A program made the translations under genes and the position numbers. Positions 1 to 11,400 of a stretch of DNA of 46,000 nucleotides are shown here, piece by piece. Source of the stretch: Penicillus capitatus (taxonomy: Eukaryota; Chlorophyta); NCBI GenBank assembly GCA_965649825.1, contig OZ287721.1, forward strand, positions 1-46,000. The letters run 5' to 3'. Positions within the stretch are counted from its first letter, which is position 1. The number at the start of each line of letters is the position of its first letter. The notes beneath the pieces are model-generated. The model ran no database searches and had not been told where the DNA came from. It saw only the letters and a list, made by a program, of their open reading frames with translations.

Positions 1-343
1 ACGACTTCCAGAATTTAAATTCTGGTATGGAATAATGAAAGAGATGAACGTGATGGTCGTCTCGGTAGGTATGCCTGTTTGAAATCGATCCTGATTGGCA
101 TGACGATGACGTTCTTTCCCGTATTCGATGTCCCTGTCTTCTGGCCCATTCTCTTGATCTACTGGTTGGTCTTATTCACGGTGACCATGAAACGACAGAT
201 CCGAAATATGATAAAGTACAGATACCTTCCCTTTACATGGGGTAAGAAGGTAAGTTTATTTTCTGCCTTTCCTGTCACATGGTTGATGTGGCGGTGCTAT
301 GCAGAAGTACAAACAAGCCGGAACGTCTGAAGCATCGAAGTAG
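1..343 (+). CDS. RER1: RER1-like ER/Golgi retrieval receptor (3' part)
   Basis: C-terminal part of a RER1-family protein, a small multi-spanning Golgi membrane protein that returns ER residents via COPI vesicles. The gene enters from the left edge of the window. Frame restoration gives an exon to 24, an intron 25-68, an exon 69-249, an intron 250-304 and a last exon 305-343 ending in TAG. The middle exon has the family signature of two hydrophobic spans followed by [20 protein letters not shown], very close to the conserved RER1 C-terminal block. The tail is short and lysine-rich (KYKQAG). The second intron holds a near-palindrome built from GTCACAT and GATGTG. Identification is from family memory and is strong; the N-terminus lies outside the window. 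Confidence 0.9.
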
Positions 344-408
344 AGAAAGCTTATGCAAAGGCATCGAAGTTTAGGACTTCATGTTTGTTATTTTCTTTGA
401 TGACGATG

Positions 409-1380
409 TTAAAAACAAGAGCCACGATCAGCGGTAGAACGTGAGCTGTCCGTTTCGGGGGCGATATGTTTCATCAAGCATACAGTCCTGTCGCGCGCGA
501 TAGGATGGAGGGGTAGACACTGCGATGGCTTTGATCTCTGTCGAGGAAGATCCATTCGTCGTCTCTTCATCTTAGCGGATGCACAGATTTCCATCCACAA
601 GCCTTTCAGATCCGTACCGTTTGCCCAAAAGCATTTCTGGTAGAAGTGGTCGGGAGATATTGGATCTCCTCCCAGGTAAGATCTGGCGTTTTGTAAGTCT
701 CCAGCTTCTTTGCGCTTTCATGCTCCAGTGTCCACAGAAATTCGGCATCCTGGCTCGATCAGAGATGAGTGGCTGCCATGCAATGGGTCGATGGTTTGTA
801 CTTGTGCCCGACCAGCCCGTTTTGCTTTCTGAAGCATATCCAGGTCTGTGGCGTCCATGCAGAGCAATTTTTCCGTGACAGCTTTTGACAGACATCCGCA
901 TGCTGTCTGAATTCTCTCCGCCATCCATTCATAATACCCGTAGTAAGACAAGAAGACAGAAGTAGCTAAGGTGGCAGGGATCTCTGCTACTTTGGGAGTT
1001 CCTGCAGGAACAATGGTTTTTTCTGTTACTTCCGAAATCCCAGTCACTCTTTCAATATCGATGTCCGTACGTGGTGAAATGCTGAACGAGCGCCTTCGGG
1101 TAATCGACTCAGAATGCACTCGAACTGGATGTCGATGTCATCGTCGTCCTCGGCACACCGATCTTTTTTGCCTGGAATCCGAGCATCTTCTCTATTCTTC
1201 TGAAAAAGGCTTACCGCGCTCAAATAGATCGCTGTTTGGATGTTGTCGCCGCCATGTTCCGACGGCGGAATGCGGCGCAGATACCGCACGCCCATCACGA
1301 AGCGCATACAGACCACGCCTCGTCCTCCGCATTGCGTTGAATCCAATGCGCACTACGTGCCGTCGGCGGTGCCTCGTCAT
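409..1380 (-). CDS. unrecognised multi-exon protein
   Basis: I do not recognise this gene. Restored exons start at ATG 1380 with a strongly basic, arginine-rich N-terminus and run to a stop at 409. Supported introns are 1172-1214, 750-801 and 571-617; the splice pattern around 950-1080 is uncertain (a 22-nt intron is one option). The protein has an acidic patch (EDDDDIDIQ), an aromatic stretch (YYGYYEWM) and a well-behaved exon with EFLWTLEHESAKKLETYK and DLTWEEI. Its start lies 81 bp downstream of the uL4 stop on the same strand. No membrane span or catalytic motif was seen. The exon/intron model is tentative. Confidence 0.45.
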
Positions 1381-1461
1381 CGATCCAGCGCGGCGTCATG
1401 TGTAAGGAAAACGAATCGTCGTTTACAGAAAGCGCTCTTCCATTGCAAGCAAGAGATCACT

Positions 1462-2594
1462 CTACCGTCGAACAGGCGATCTCATGAAAGCCGTCACGTC
1501 ATGCACAGCTCCTTCCGTCATGACGACGATATCATGCTTCAATAGATCATAGACATTCGTTCTACGAGACGTAAAGATCTTCACTTTCTGAATATTACGA
1601 CTCGCCAATCGAACGCGTTTCCTACAGAGACGTTGACATGCGAAGAAGTGAGATGCCAACAGGATCGCACCCATCCACTCTTTCCTCTGCACTGTCGATC
1701 AGCAACACTGAGATCCTCGGTGCTCCTTCCAACAGCTTCAACAGTTTTTGATAGAACGGTTTCTGACAGACCATACACTCTTAGTCACATATGATCGATC
1801 TTTAGAGGGCACTACTGTTCGGTGCTCCTCTGCCTCCAAGGCCTTAACAACCATTAAACGATTTTCCACGGCTTTGGCCTGAAATGCGATGTGAGTTGTT
1901 TAACAGCAGAAGGCAATGGTCAGAGCTGCACCGAAAGGGCACACTTTAATCCCAGCCGCCTGAATTTTTTGTTGAGTTTGTGTGCATGAGATCGCGGGAC
2001 TGGACCATGCGCTTTGCCGCCGCCTCGCCATTGCGGCGCTCGGATGCTTCCTTGTCGTGCTTTGCCGGTCCCTTTCTGCCTCCACGGTTTTCGTCCTCCT
2101 CCTCGGACCTCGGCTCTCGTCTTGGCCTTATGCGTTCCTTGTTGCCTCTTGGCTAGGTGCCAACGAACCACCCGGTGCAGAATGTCTCTCCGCACAGGGA
2201 CATTAAAAACATCGCCTGGCAATTCGATCGTCCCCAACTGCACACCCACATGATCTCACGCATCTCTCATCTGGACGCATGACCCCTGACCTGCTCGCGT
2301 GCAAAATTCAGCACCGGAAAGATGACAGAGCTCTTATCCCCTATGCAGCGTGATGGGCATCCGAGGCTTGACGAGGACGGTACCTTGGATGGCATCCTTA
2401 GGCCAGCCCTCATAAAACCAGCTCAAGGCTGCTCGAGTTCTCGGTGCAATCAGTTGAATGTATGTCTTCTCTTCGGTAGACCGTGTCGTCTCCTGATTAG
2501 GAACGGCGCTCGCTGTTTGCGTTTCTCTCGCGTTCCGTGCGATCCAAGAGCCTCTCCTCAGGGAAGGCAGCTGCGCAAGGCAGCGACGTAACAT
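1462..2594 (-). CDS. organellar (mitochondrial) large-subunit ribosomal protein uL4
   Basis: Bacterial-type uL4, which binds 23S-like rRNA near the exit tunnel. The block around 2190-1930 carries the family core: [20 protein letters not shown], then [20 protein letters not shown], then [19 protein letters not shown]. The C-terminus has the conserved [18 protein letters not shown] basic, Ser/Arg-rich N-terminal extension ([17 protein letters not shown]) is a likely mitochondrial presequence. Five introns restore one frame: 2341-2383, 2238-2290, 1879-1931, 1778-1815 and 1622-1670. The start ATG (2594-2592) is only 10 bp from the start of the divergent gene at 2605. A plastid location is less likely but not excluded. 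Confidence 0.93.
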
Positions 2595-2604
2595 CGCATC
2601 GACA

Positions 2605-4206
2605 ATGGCGTTTTCTGCATTCGTATGGCGTCACTGCAGATCGCGTCTCGTCGGATGGGTCGCCACCGCCACTTCCTCCTGCACACGACACCCAGTCTCC
2701 GTCGACCGGCCGCCATTGTGGTGTCCTGCCGCTTTGATCTCCACCGATGAGCTAGCTTCGTTTCAAATCGACGCCCGACTCGTGAAACGTTTCCAGGTGC
2801 TCTCGAACGTGAGCAGTTTTTCCGAGACCAAGTTGGAAAAGGCAATTCTGGATCTGAAACAGAACGCCGCAGCATTGAGCCCGCGTTCGATCGCACAACT
2901 GATGCATATGTGCAAAAGCAATAAGACGTCTTTCCCAGCATCCATATCCTCGTCGCTCATCCAAGCAGTAAAGAAGAAACGCAAGAAGGAGAAAATTGGA
3001 GACATCGAGACGGCGACGATCGTGCATTCCTCAGCATGTCTCACACGGTCCTTAAAGATGACGTCCTTTGAGCGATCGACCATGGCCGATGTCTCTTTGC
3101 TTCTCACCGAAGATCTGATCGACTCTCAGAGCCTCCAGCACGTGACCGATCGCATCCTGGCAAACGTGATGTATGGACTGGGAGTCATGTTCAAAGCTGA
3201 AGACGATGTCTGCGAGCGAGATCCTCGACTGAAGAAATGCATCGTTGCTCTGTCGAAAGAGATCACCCGGGAACATCATCTCGTTGCCTTTTCCCAACAA
3301 GGACTGGCTAATATCGTCTACGCCTATGGCTGCCTCAAATTCAAATCGGAGTTCGTTTTGTTGCGCCTCAGCCGTGAGATCATTAACAGAATCAGTGGCT
3401 TCCAGAGTTCAGAGATCGCTTACATGATCTTGGCTCTCAGCAAGCTGAACTATTTTCAGGAGGATCTCATTGTGACGCTGGGCATCGAGGCCGTCAGTAA
3501 TCATCATATGCAACGGTTTACCCAACAGGATGTGTGCCATATCATCTTGGGAATGCAGACCATGGCGGCTGGATTGCTTTCGGATGCGAAGGTCCGTCCC
3601 ATTCTGCAGAAACTCTACCGTGAGGCATCGAGTACCCAACGTCTCGCCAAATTCAATCTCCATGACGCCAGCACTTTGTTGCATTGTGTTGTCGTTCAGA
3701 AAAGAAACAAGGATCTATTGCCCGCCGGGGAGGTGCTCGTACAACGTCTCATGGAGAGAGTGCTGATTTATATGGGCAGAAAGCCACAGCTGACCAAGAA
3801 TCTGTCCATGATCCTGTACAACTGTGCTAAGCTGAAGCTAAAGAACGACATTTTTCTGAAGAGAATGACATCGTCTATCGTGAAGAACTGTCAGGCGCTC
3901 GTTTCTCCGTGGAATATCACCTTACTCCTTTGGTCACTCGCAGAGCTCGATACCCTGCCTTCAGATGTCTTTCTGTCCCTCTGTCGTCGTCTCTGCGATC
4001 TGAGACAAGAAGGCGCTACATTGGCAGACCGCAACTGGGTGCAGCTAACGAGGGCAGCACAGTTTATGGAGGAATCTCGTGAGGCGGCGCATCTGGAGCC
4101 CCGTATCAAGGATCTCCTCGAAGAGGCTCTGTGCTTTGCGAAATCTTCAAACCTTGAATTTACACTTCCACAAAACTTTCGCGAAGATTATCAACAAACG
4201 GTTTAA
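2605..4206 (+). CDS. helical-repeat organellar RNA-binding-like protein (OPR/FASTK-type)
   Basis: Single open frame of 533 codons. The first ~45 residues are basic and hydroxylated without acidic residues, fitting a mitochondrial presequence. From about residue 190 to 470 the protein is a run of paired helices with recurring motifs such as LANIVYAYGCL, IAYMILALSKLNY, CHIILGMQTM, LSMILYNCAKLKL and ITLLLWSLAEL. That spacing is typical of octotricopeptide/heptatricopeptide/FASTK-like organellar RNA-binding proteins. No C-terminal RAP domain was seen, so the sub-family is open. It is head-to-head with uL4 (10 bp between ATGs) and tail-to-tail with Miro (stops 24 bp apart). Function is inferred from architecture only. 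Confidence 0.7.
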   Translation: MAFSAFVWRHCRSRLVGWVATATSSCTRHPVSVDRPPLWCPAALISTDELASFQIDARLVKRFQVLSNVSSFSETKLEKAILDLKQNAAALSPRSIAQLMHMCKSNKTSFPASISSSLIQAVKKKRKKEKIGDIETATIVHSSACLTRSLKMTSFERSTMADVSLLLTEDLIDSQSLQHVTDRILANVMYGLGVMFKAEDDVCERDPRLKKCIVALSKEITREHHLVAFSQQGLANIVYAYGCLKFKSEFVLLRLSREIINRISGFQSSEIAYMILALSKLNYFQEDLIVTLGIEAVSNHHMQRFTQQDVCHIILGMQTMAAGLLSDAKVRPILQKLYREASSTQRLAKFNLHDASTLLHCVVVQKRNKDLLPAGEVLVQRLMERVLIYMGRKPQLTKNLSMILYNCAKLKLKNDIFLKRMTSSIVKNCQALVSPWNITLLLWSLAELDTLPSDVFLSLCRRLCDLRQEGATLADRNWVQLTRAAQFMEESREAAHLEPRIKDLLEEALCFAKSSNLEFTLPQNFREDYQQTV

Positions 4207-4230
4207 CATGGAGTCCCCAACATCGTGTTC

Positions 4231-6370
4231 TCAACGACGCGCCATTCGCATTTCAGCTCCAGCATCGTGCGGCTCTTTGGTACGCCATCGTGGATAGACA
4301 TAGACAGAGAACAGGATGATGGCGGATGCGGCGCCGCCGGCAATGAGCAGTCTTTTCGTCCAGAGCCTTCGCATGCGTTGAGATTTCCTGGCCGGTGTTT
4401 CCGGAATGCTGTCGATTGTTGGTTTGATAGCTGTCTGGACCAATGTTCGGTAGACATCGTTCAGCTCTCCCTTCTCGACCGAAATCCGCACAGGTGTTTT
4501 CATTTTTAGCTCGGCACAGAGTTCACGCACATCGTCTTCCAGTCCCTGAGCCGGCGGCAGATCGGATTTCGTGCAGAGCAGGAGACAAGGCAAATAATCA
4601 CCCCCCGCTTCGGACACTTTCAGCATCAGGTTTCTGGCTTCCACGAAAGAACGGCGATCATTTGCGGCGTAGAGAAACACGGCGACGTCCATCTGTTCAA
4701 AGGGAGAGGGCACTGACATCTCCTCTGCTTTGGCAATGAGTGATCGAGCCTTCTCTGGAGACACCTCCATCAGCATGAGTGTTTTCTGAGTTTGCGTCAG
4801 GGTAACCATCTCTGCAGCCACGTACTCTTCTTTCTTGTCATCTTTTCCATTCCTCTCGCTGTTCTGCATTTCCCACGGGCCGACCAAAGCTCGAAGAAAA
4901 GACGTTTTGCCGCTGCCTTCCTCTCCAAACACCCAGCACTGTACAACAGAACGAGAGGACTGCTCTCTGCGTTCCTGTTTGCGATGCTTGCTCAGCGTGA
5001 ACATAGAAGAGACCATCTCATTGCTCCATCCCATATAGAGCAGCTGCTTTAGGCAGATCTTCGGGTCCTTCAGCATAGCATAGTGCCACTTGGAAAGAAA
5101 TCCTTGCAGTGTCATGTGGCCAACGGGCGCCACCGAAACAAAGAGTGTCTCCCAGAGACTGCCAGTCCACATCCGCTCTGGCGATGTCTCTTCCATCTGG
5201 GCATGGATCTTGGCCTCCTGCACCGTCTTCGAATCGTTCTCGTCCAACTTCAGAAACCAATCCTTCAAAAACTCAATCGCTTTCTCAGACAACTGCAAGA
5301 CCTGCAATGGAACAGCTCTTTCCTTGGCACTCTTATGTAGAGGAGGTAGACTTGATCTGGAGCATGATCAAAGGGAACGGCATCGAGGAGCTCGTCGGAG
5401 AGCGTCAGTTCATTGGTGTAGCCAAATTTTCGGAGCACTGTCCATGTCGTCTCGTATCGACCTCTCTCCATAAACAGTGCATGTAGAAAAAGGAATCCGG
5501 ATGCCGTCAATCCTGCCCCGTGCACACCGGACGGCAGTTTCTCCTTGACGGTATCCACAACGCCGATCAGTTCGTCCGGTTGAAGCGGCGAATCAAAACA
5601 TTTTACCTGTCACATCACTGTCTCACACTTCTCACTTTTGCTCAAAAGGATCAGACTTGGAATTCATTCAATTCATCTTCGTCTAGTCGACTATCGCGAT
5701 CTCGATCGCACAGCAAAAAGATCCGCCGCAGTGCCTGAGAGCATCGAGGCTTCAGTCTTTGATTGATGGTATCGTACAGCGGAAACTGTGGATGACAGAC
5801 AGCTTTGAGAGCAAAATGAAAGACTTCTTGGACATATTGCATATTTCTGGCAGAACATTCGATCGCCGTCTCCACTTCTCGGTACTCCTTCAAGAGCTCC
5901 TCCAAAAACCGTCTCTGCGTCTCGAACGCTGCCTCATCTGGAGCCAGATCCATTCGGCAGCCGCAAACCACAATGGGCAGATTGGATTTTAGACGGCGGA
6001 GTTCTGGAAGCCAGTACGTACGAACATGTCGAATGGAATCCGCCATATCCACGGCGTAACAGAGGAGCACGACATCGGCTCCTTCGACCAAGGCATCGAT
6101 GCTTTGTCGATTCTCGCTACGGGACGACGTGTCGATCGCCAGCAATGGAATGTTCTCGAAGGTGGGAGGAAGGCGTGTGGGAGGGAGACAGGCAGGAGGT
6201 GAGGGGTCAAAGGATTCAGTTGCGGCGATAATGAGAGATGTCTTGCCAACACCGGGATCCCCAAGCACAACGACACGCGCCGTTTCGTCCAAGAGTTTAG
6301 CTAAACTCACAGGACCGTCATATCATCCTTACGAGTGATGCACAGTACCTTGACGCCGTTCGTTTTCCAT
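4231..6370 (-). CDS. Miro, mitochondrial Rho GTPase
   Basis: Tail-anchored GTPase of the mitochondrial outer membrane that links mitochondria to motility and ER contacts. Order seen: N-terminal GTPase with P-loop GDPGVGKTS; EF-hand (DRDRDSRLDEDEL); a weaker second EF region (LDENDSKTVQE); C-terminal GTPase with P-loop GEEGSGKTS and TKSD; a final membrane span (LLIAGGAASAIILFSVYVYP) followed by a short tail. Introns: 6301-6348, 5607-5656 and about 5287-5334. The start is ATG 6370, because the frame beginning at 6310 lacks an ATG and is joined by the first intron. The 5607-5656 intron ends in TGATGTGACAG. In the N-terminal domain the usual NKxD base-recognition box reads GCRMD. Confidence 0.92.
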
Positions 6371-6457
6371 GACGCGCGAGGAGGAGGACGGGAACGACGA
6401 TGTTTGCTAGTTAAAGAAACGTCTTGTCATTTGAATGATGTGACAGGACATGGCTCG

Positions 6458-7240
6458 CTATACGATAGGCTGTTTAATGATGATCACTTTGCCTTGGTTA
6501 TCGACAAAGACGATATCTGCAGTGCTGGATCCGTGAAGAGGCGGCGGAGGTGGAAGAGAAGAGGCAATAGGATAGACTCCTGGACTTCCACCTTTCACCA
6601 CAATCGGCGGCCGGATGTAATTGGTCGAGGTATAATGGGCAGGGGGTTGGGCTGGAATGCCTAATAGTGGCAGTTCGCTATCGGAATAGAACGGTGGACC
6701 AGTAGGAAGACCGCCGAAGCATTGGGGATCGACATAGTGTGGATGGACGGTCAGTGCTGGCTGCAGTCCTTGTTCCGCAAGGCCATGGTGATACTCGGTA
6801 AGCGGTGGCGGCGGAGGTGGCGGCGGAAACGGAGCATGCAAGACGCTCTGCAATGGGTGAGGCATACCCTCAGGGATGCCTACACTTGAGAAGCTATGGA
6901 GGAAGTAGCAGATGGGGAGTTAGTTACCAGGAGGTGGGGGCGGTGGGATTAACAACGGGATTCGAGGGGGTGGTGGTTGTGAGGGTGGCAATGGTTTTTC
7001 TTCAACGATCTCGCCTTCCTCAATCTCTTCTTCTTCGTTTGCCATCGTCACTTCCGGACATAAGGCAGAAGCGACAGGAAAATGTCCAATCATCTTGGGA
7101 GGAGGTGTATATTGATGAGGTGGGATTTTGACAACGGAATGAAGATTTGGTGGCGGCGGCGCCACATGTTTTTTCTGTTCGATCACTTCTCCATCTTCCA
7201 AGACCTCACGGGCGGTGCCGCTCTCGGAATCCGTTTCAAT
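6458..7240 (-). CDS. proline-rich protein, 5' end unresolved
   Basis: I do not recognise the family. After removal of a 38-nt intron (6890-6927) the frame encodes a low-complexity protein: an acidic segment (NEEEEIEEGEIVEEK), several poly-proline tracts of 6-8 residues, Tyr/His/Pro-rich text and a short hydrophobic C-terminus (DIVFVDNQGKVIIIKQP). Poly-Pro plus EEGEI-type motifs recall WW/SH3-binding splicing factors, but that is inference. No in-frame ATG precedes the acidic part; the exon seems to begin after an acceptor at 7241, so a 5' exon between 7241 and about 7345 is probable. It lies between the zinc-knuckle gene (stop 7406) and Miro (start 6370) on the same strand. Confidence 0.55.
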
Positions 7241-7405
7241 CTAGAACAAGCGAAACACGGTGTCAAATACCAGTCAGTCATGGAGGAGTCTCTGTCGGTG
7301 GAGATGTATGGAGACAGACGCACAGAGAGTGAACATTGTGTTCAGAAATAAACGAAACTATTCATTACAGTTGAGCTCGACAAGGGCGTTTCTTTCGATA
7401 GAGCT

Positions 7406-8355
7406 TTATTTCTTTAGTGAACGGACCTTGACGGTGGGTATCCCATTTTCTCTGGCAGATCTGTCTTTCCCCTTCTTCTCTGTCTCCAATCCTACGCCCT
7501 TCTCCATTCTGAGTCTCTTGTGCATGGCCGCTCCTCCATTTCCAGGCAGCGATGAATTCGACGGTCGTTTGGGACCTTCGGCCATCGATCGCCCTTCGCG
7601 GCGGCGTATCGGTCGATGATCGGCAGGAGATGTTCGATCGAGACGATGTCCCCCCTGCTGACTCCTCTTACAGTTTTTCATTTGATGGTGATAGCTGCCG
7701 CAGCCGAAGCACTGCTGATTCATGACCGGCCGCTTTTCGGGACGAGACGTGCCAACCGTCGGCAGCTGTGCACAGGTGCGCTGATACAATGGAATGTCAA
7801 ACATCTGCCGTCACATCAATTGATATCACCCTTTCAGCAGCAACAGATCTCACGTTTTGCACGGACGCGTTGAACAGATGCGGCAGTTTCCATTGCCGAT
7901 CGTCCAAAACATTTTTCCGCGGGGCAACGTAGACAATACGTGGATGTTCGGAGTCGCTCCGTTCATAGCGATACTTTCCACTGACCAGTACTTCTGTACC
8001 CTGTCACATCAGTCACACATCACACCTATCATCATTCTGCATCTCAACAACAGACCTGTCCCATACCAGTCGTCTTTCCAAACGGGGCATGCGTCTCAGC
8101 CCATCGGACGAAGGCCTCTTTTATCCTTCGACAGGATTCCCTGCACAGAGGTCCGAGGGTGACGAAGTGGATCTCGTGGGGAGAGAGTGACTTAGTTAAG
8201 TTAGCGAAGGTGATTTCGACGGAAGGCGGTTCGAGTGTCCGGGCCGGTTCCGTCACGGTGACCTCTTCACGCGACGGCGTCGGGACAAATGGCGGCACCG
8301 TCACCACTTCGTCGCTCACATCGTCGTCGTCGTCCGAAATCACAATCTGTTCCAT
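7406..8355 (-). CDS. CCHC zinc-knuckle protein
   Basis: Three exons with introns 8001-8055 and 7805-7853. The N-terminus is acidic (ISDDDDD). The middle has a conserved-looking segment, VLVSGKYRYERSDSEHPRI. A single CCHC knuckle follows, CFGCGSYHHQMKNC, then a basic, Arg/Lys/Gly-rich tail, suggesting RNA binding. The general layout (disordered N-terminus, one knuckle) is reminiscent of ZCCHC8/Air-type exosome adaptors, but I would not assign orthology. Both introns carry the same 3' signature, TGATGTGACAG and TGATGTGACGGCAG. It is divergent from ISWI; the two ATGs are 70 bp apart. Confidence 0.75.
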
Positions 8356-8425
8356 ATCGCTCGTGTATGTATGTACGTTCGCTCGCATTGGACAGGCGCG
8401 TTCGTGTGCCTTCGATTTGACCAAG

Positions 8426-11400
8426 ATGTCGGACGGCGAGTACATTCCCGAAGAGGACTTTGAAGAAGTGAATAAAGAAGGAACGCTGTCAGAAGATGAC
8501 GACGAAGGAACGGTGTCCTACGCGACCCGCGAAGAGGACGCGATGGAAGAGGTAAAAAATGGTATCGAGAGAAGAGACGGAGCGTCGCAGCTGTGCAGGA
8601 CGAAATCGTGTCGCCGAGTCGAAAAGAGGTGGCAAAGAAAGAGAAGCAGCGCCTACGCGAGATCGAACGCCTGCGTAAGGAGAGACTGGAATCGCTGCGC
8701 AAGGAACAGAATTCGACGACTCAGAGGGGCCAGGTGGAAGATGTTATGCTCAATATGTGTGAGAAAGAGTGAGAGATAGGTCTCACGAGATAATAATCGT
8801 TTTAAGTACCTCGTCCAGCAAGCCGAGATCTTTCAACACTTTGTCCCAAGCGTGACCCGACCTGAACGTCCCAAGAAGTATGCTAACCGTCATCCGTCAC
8901 ATCAAATGGAGATGTTCTGTGGCCAGGACGCATGGAAGATTGGAAGGGAAGTTCACGGAGGACATGGAAGACAATATCCTGCTGCAAGATGAAGAGGAGG
9001 ATGGCGAGGCGGCTGGACATCGATTGGGTGTACAACCGTCGTGCATCGTGGGTGGCAAGATGCGCGATTATCAGATGCAAGGACTCAATTGGCTCATCCA
9101 TCTCTATGACAATGGCATTAACGGTATCCTGGCGGATGAAATGGTCAGCCTGTATGTACGTCGAAAAGTGTGAGACAAAGAGTGAGTAGGGTTTGGGGAA
9201 GACGCTGCAAACGATTGCGTTGTTGGGATACCTGCACGAATTCAGAGGCATCCGTGGGCCGCATCTCATCATTGTCCCCAAGTCAACGTTGCACAACTGG
9301 ATGAACGAGTTCAGAAACTGGTGCCCATCGTTGCGTCCTGTCAAATTTCATGGCAATGAAGAAGAGCGGGTAGCCTCGTGCCCTTCCCGACGCACTCTGT
9401 CCATTCTCGGCGTTCGTCTAGACACGTCAATTCCGTGAAGATGTGGTGCCTGGGAGATTTGACGTTTGTGTGACGTCCTATGAGATGGTCATCAAAGAGA
9501 AAACGAATTTCAAAAAGTTCCACTGGCGATATGTCGTCATCGACGAGGCGCACAGAATCAAAAACGAGAATTCTCTCCTAGCCAAAGTGATCGATCTCAC
9601 TCTGCATCACTCTTTTGAGCCGCCTGTGTTTGTGGTATAGGTCGTTCGGACGTTGCGGACAAACTATCGTTTGCTCATCACTGGGACGCCACTACAGAAC
9701 AATCTCCACGAACTGTGGGCTCTACTGAACTTCCTTCTGCCAGAGGTCTTTTCTTCCAGCGAGAAATTTGAAGAATGGTTTGCGCTGGGAGAAGGAGGTA
9801 AGGAGAAAGAGGCCGAAGTGGTCCAGCAATTGCACAAAGTCCTGCGTCCTTTTCTTCTCCGTCGCGTCAAGAGTGACGTCGAACGCGGTCTGCCGTCGAA
9901 GAAAGAGACGATCTTAAAGATCGGGATGTCCGAAATGCAACGCAAGTACTATGCAGCTCTGCTTCAGAAGGATATCGAAGCCATCGGTGGCGGCGCTGAA
10001 CGATCACGTCTTCTCAACATCGTCATGCAACTACGCAAGTGCTGCAATCATCCATACCTCTTTCAAGGCGCCGAACCCGGTCCTCCTTACACCACAGGCA
10101 ACGTCCTCCGCACGACGGCCTTCGAGATGAAGGGATGCTGTGTTGTGCAGGGGAGCATCTGATCGAGACATCTGGCAAGATGGTGTTGATCGATAAGCTC
10201 CTTCCTAAGCTTCAGGAACGCGGTTCCCGTGTGCTGATCTTCTCCCAGATGACGCGTTTGCTCGACATCTTGGAAGATTACTGCCTCTATCGCGATTTCA
10301 GGTACTGCAGGATCGATGGAAATACGTCTGGCGACGATCGTGAGTATGCCATTGATGAGTTCAACCGTGAAGGATCGGAGACGTTCATTTTCTTGCTGTC
10401 GACACGTGCTGGAGGTCTCGGAATTAACTTAGCCACAGCTGACATTGTGATTCTCTTTGACAGTGACTGGAACCCGCAAATGGATTTGCAGGCGATGGAT
10501 CGTGCGCATCGCATCGGCCAGACGAAAGAAGTCCAAGTCTTCCGTCTGTGCATCGAAAACTCGATCGAAGAGAAAGTCATCGAAAAAGCCTACAAGAAAC
10601 TCAGACTCGATGCCATGGTCATTCAACAAGGGCGTTTGACAGAGAACAGAAATACGAAGGTGAATAAAGATGACTTGCTTAATATGGTGCGGTACGGTGC
10701 CGAGCTGGTTTTCTCTTCTGGCGCCGGCAACATCACCGAAGCCGATATCGATTCGATCATCCAGAAGGGAGAGAAAGATACAAAGGAGTTGAACGACAAG
10801 ATGCAGCAGTTTACGGAGAACGCTGTGAAGTTTACGCTGGATGGTGGATTTTCCCTCTACGATTACAAGGAAGAAGACAATTTGCCGCCGCCGCCAGGAA
10901 TGGGCCTGAAGGCCATCATCAGCAATAACTGGGTCGATCCACCGAAACGCGAGAGACGACGCGTTCTCAATTACTCAGAGACAGAATATTACAAACAGGC
11001 TTTGAAGACAGGCAAGACAGAAAGAGTCTCTGGACCACGTTTGCCCAAGATGCCACATCTCCAAGACTTTCAGTTCTTTGATATCCAGCGCCTGACGGAG
11101 CTCTTTGAGAAAGAGAACAATTATGAGCTGTGGAAACATCAGCAGTCGGTCAAAGAAGATGCGACTAAATCTCAAGGCACATCAGAAGATGGCAATTCTG
11201 TAAAGCTCGAGCCGGGAGAGGACGAACCGCAGCCCCTGACAGAAGAGGAGACGCAGGAGAAGACGAGTCTCTTGGCAGAGGGCTTCTCCAACTGGAATCG
11301 ACGCGATTTCAATGCTTTTGTACGTGCCTGTGAGAAATGGGGCCGACATGATTTGTCCAAGATCTGTCTGGAAGTGGAAGGCAAGACAGAGGATGAAGTC

